The position numbers and the translations under genes were made by a program. Below, piece by piece: positions 5,479 to 6,165 of a stretch of 6,165 bases of DNA. Positions within the stretch are counted from its first letter, which is position 1; each line of letters opens with the position of its first letter. The stretch is from Methylococcaceae bacterium (GTDB taxonomy: Bacteria > Pseudomonadota > Gammaproteobacteria > Methylococcales > UBA1147): positions 1-6,165 of the forward strand of contig JAKEEL010000192.1 of the NCBI GenBank assembly GCA_022616595.1, given 5' to 3'. Below the pieces are notes generated by a model, which made no database searches, was not told the DNA's origin, and was given only the letters and a program-made list of their open reading frames with translations.

Positions 5479-6165
5479 TCACAGCGCGGCGGGTACGTTC
5501 ATCGTTCCCCTGGACATCAAGATCGCTTCGCCGCCGACTCGAATGCTGAGTTGATTCTTGCCCTTATTATCCATTTCGAGATGCAAAAGGCTCTGGCGAC
5601 TGCTTTCGGTTCCGCGATCCACCGCGAAGGTGTAGGTTCCTGTTCGGACATGGGGCTGCGCGCACAGATAACTGGTAAACGCAGGGATGCTTGAGCCGAT
5701 CGGAGGATCTTCTTTGACCCCGATGCGGGGTCCGACCAGCCGGACGTGAAAATCGGACACCGGATTCGCAGTCTGGGCGGAGAACAGCAATATCTCCTGA
5801 GCCGAAGTTGCAGGAGCCGCTGTCCGGCTCCATACCGATAAATTGAAGCGCGCGTTCCGTACCGCTTGATAGGAAGTCAGCGGAACCACGAGATAGGGGA
5901 AACCGCAGGAAATCATCATCGGCTGATATTTTTTGGTATCGACCGCCTTGATCGGCAACTCGAGAAACTCCGCGATCTCGGATTCGCGGGGCACAAACCG
6001 GTCGACAACCGGTTCCGGCTTCAGGGTGAACTGGACCAACACCGGCTTACCGTCCTGCACCGAAATATGGGTCTTGACCGGACCGGTATTCTGGATCAGT
6101 TCGATCGGCGTCATCGGCGAGACCAACGGGAAATCTCCGGTCTCCGCGAGAATATAAGCGGTTGC
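5479..6165 (-). CDS. PhzF-family isomerase/epimerase-like protein (N-terminus beyond window)
   Basis: The minus-strand frame is open to the window edge at 6165 and stops at TGA (5479-5481), giving 228 visible residues. PhzF-family proteins are usually about 260-310, so some 40-80 N-terminal residues are missing, including the catalytic Glu and the GH motif. The visible start ATAYILAETGDF matches the segment right after the family's GHPT-type motif. The TTG at 6124-6126 lies inside the gene and is not its start. GVKEDPPIGSS (Glu-Asp-Pro at 5704-5712) is the family signature normally seen as GxxEDPxTGSA; the catalytic Asp and the Ser after Gly are kept, with Ile in place of Thr. The closing segment with VGGEAILMSRGTMNVP matches the family's C-terminal VGG-G-P strand. 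PhzF proteins are cytoplasmic two-fold barrels; PhzF itself isomerises a phenazine precursor, but most relatives have unknown substrates. No phenazine genes are seen, so a phenazine role is not implied. It is convergent with the plus-strand genes. Confidence 0.82.
   Translation of the reverse strand, partial: ATAYILAETGDFPLVSPMTPIELIQNTGPVKTHISVQDGKPVLVQFTLKPEPVVDRFVPRESEIAEFLELPIKAVDTKKYQPMMISCGFPYLVVPLTSYQAVRNARFNLSVWSRTAAPATSAQEILLFSAQTANPVSDFHVRLVGPRIGVKEDPPIGSSIPAFTSYLCAQPHVRTGTYTFAVDRGTESSRQSLLHLEMDNKGKNQLSIRVGGEAILMSRGTMNVPAAL

Noticed and set aside
6124..6126. TTG as the start of the PhzF-like gene
   Set aside because: The frame continues upstream to the window edge with family-like residues (ATAYILAETGDF), so this is an internal Leu codon.

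Overview
The window looks like part of a chromosome from a proteobacterium, most likely a gammaproteobacterium such as a methanotroph-like or chemolithotrophic lineage. The basis is a pyrophosphate-dependent phosphofructokinase (PFP) followed on the same strand by a membrane proton-pumping pyrophosphatase (H+-PPase). This gene pair is known from methanotrophs such as Methylococcus capsulatus. The genes look moderately GC-rich, and the intergenic DNA on the right is patchy, with GC-rich palindromic and AT-rich blocks. The lineage is an inference; no rRNA or other marker gene is present.

Layout. Positions 1-232 form the upstream region of pfp, with a good extended -10 promoter (191-199) and, at low confidence, the 5' end of a divergent minus-strand membrane-protein gene leaving the left edge. 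pfp runs 233-1489 (+). A 208-base non-coding spacer follows, then hppA at 1698-3833 (+) with a strong ribosome binding site. After 77 bases that contain a 13-bp RNA hairpin comes a gene of the isocitrate lyase/PEP mutase superfamily at 3911-4774 (+). A 704-base gene-free stretch (4775-5478) separates this from a convergent PhzF-family gene on the minus strand (5479 to beyond 6165), whose N-terminus lies outside the window.

How the genes fit together. PFP uses PPi instead of ATP to phosphorylate fructose 6-phosphate, and the reaction is reversible. HppA couples PPi hydrolysis to proton export, or in reverse makes PPi from the proton gradient. Side by side they form a PPi-based energy module linking sugar-phosphate flux to membrane energy. 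The ICL/PEP-mutase-like protein keeps the lyase-type KRCGH motif and probably acts on a 2-hydroxy- or methyl-substituted dicarboxylic acid; its link to PPi metabolism is positional only. The PhzF-like gene is separate.

The part that known genes explain least is the convergent intergenic region. It holds GC-rich palindromes (including a perfect 14-nt one), a hairpin with a DnaA-box-like sequence in its loop, 17 consecutive A/T bases, three DnaA-box-like sequences spaced exactly 12 bp apart plus one inverted, and an 11-bp tandem repeat with phased A5 tracts. This resembles a replication-origin-like or DnaA-titration element. All three plus-strand genes and the PhzF gene point towards it, which argues against a simple chromosomal oriC reading. 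I found no CRISPR array, tRNA, rRNA, insertion sequence or clear intrinsic terminator.
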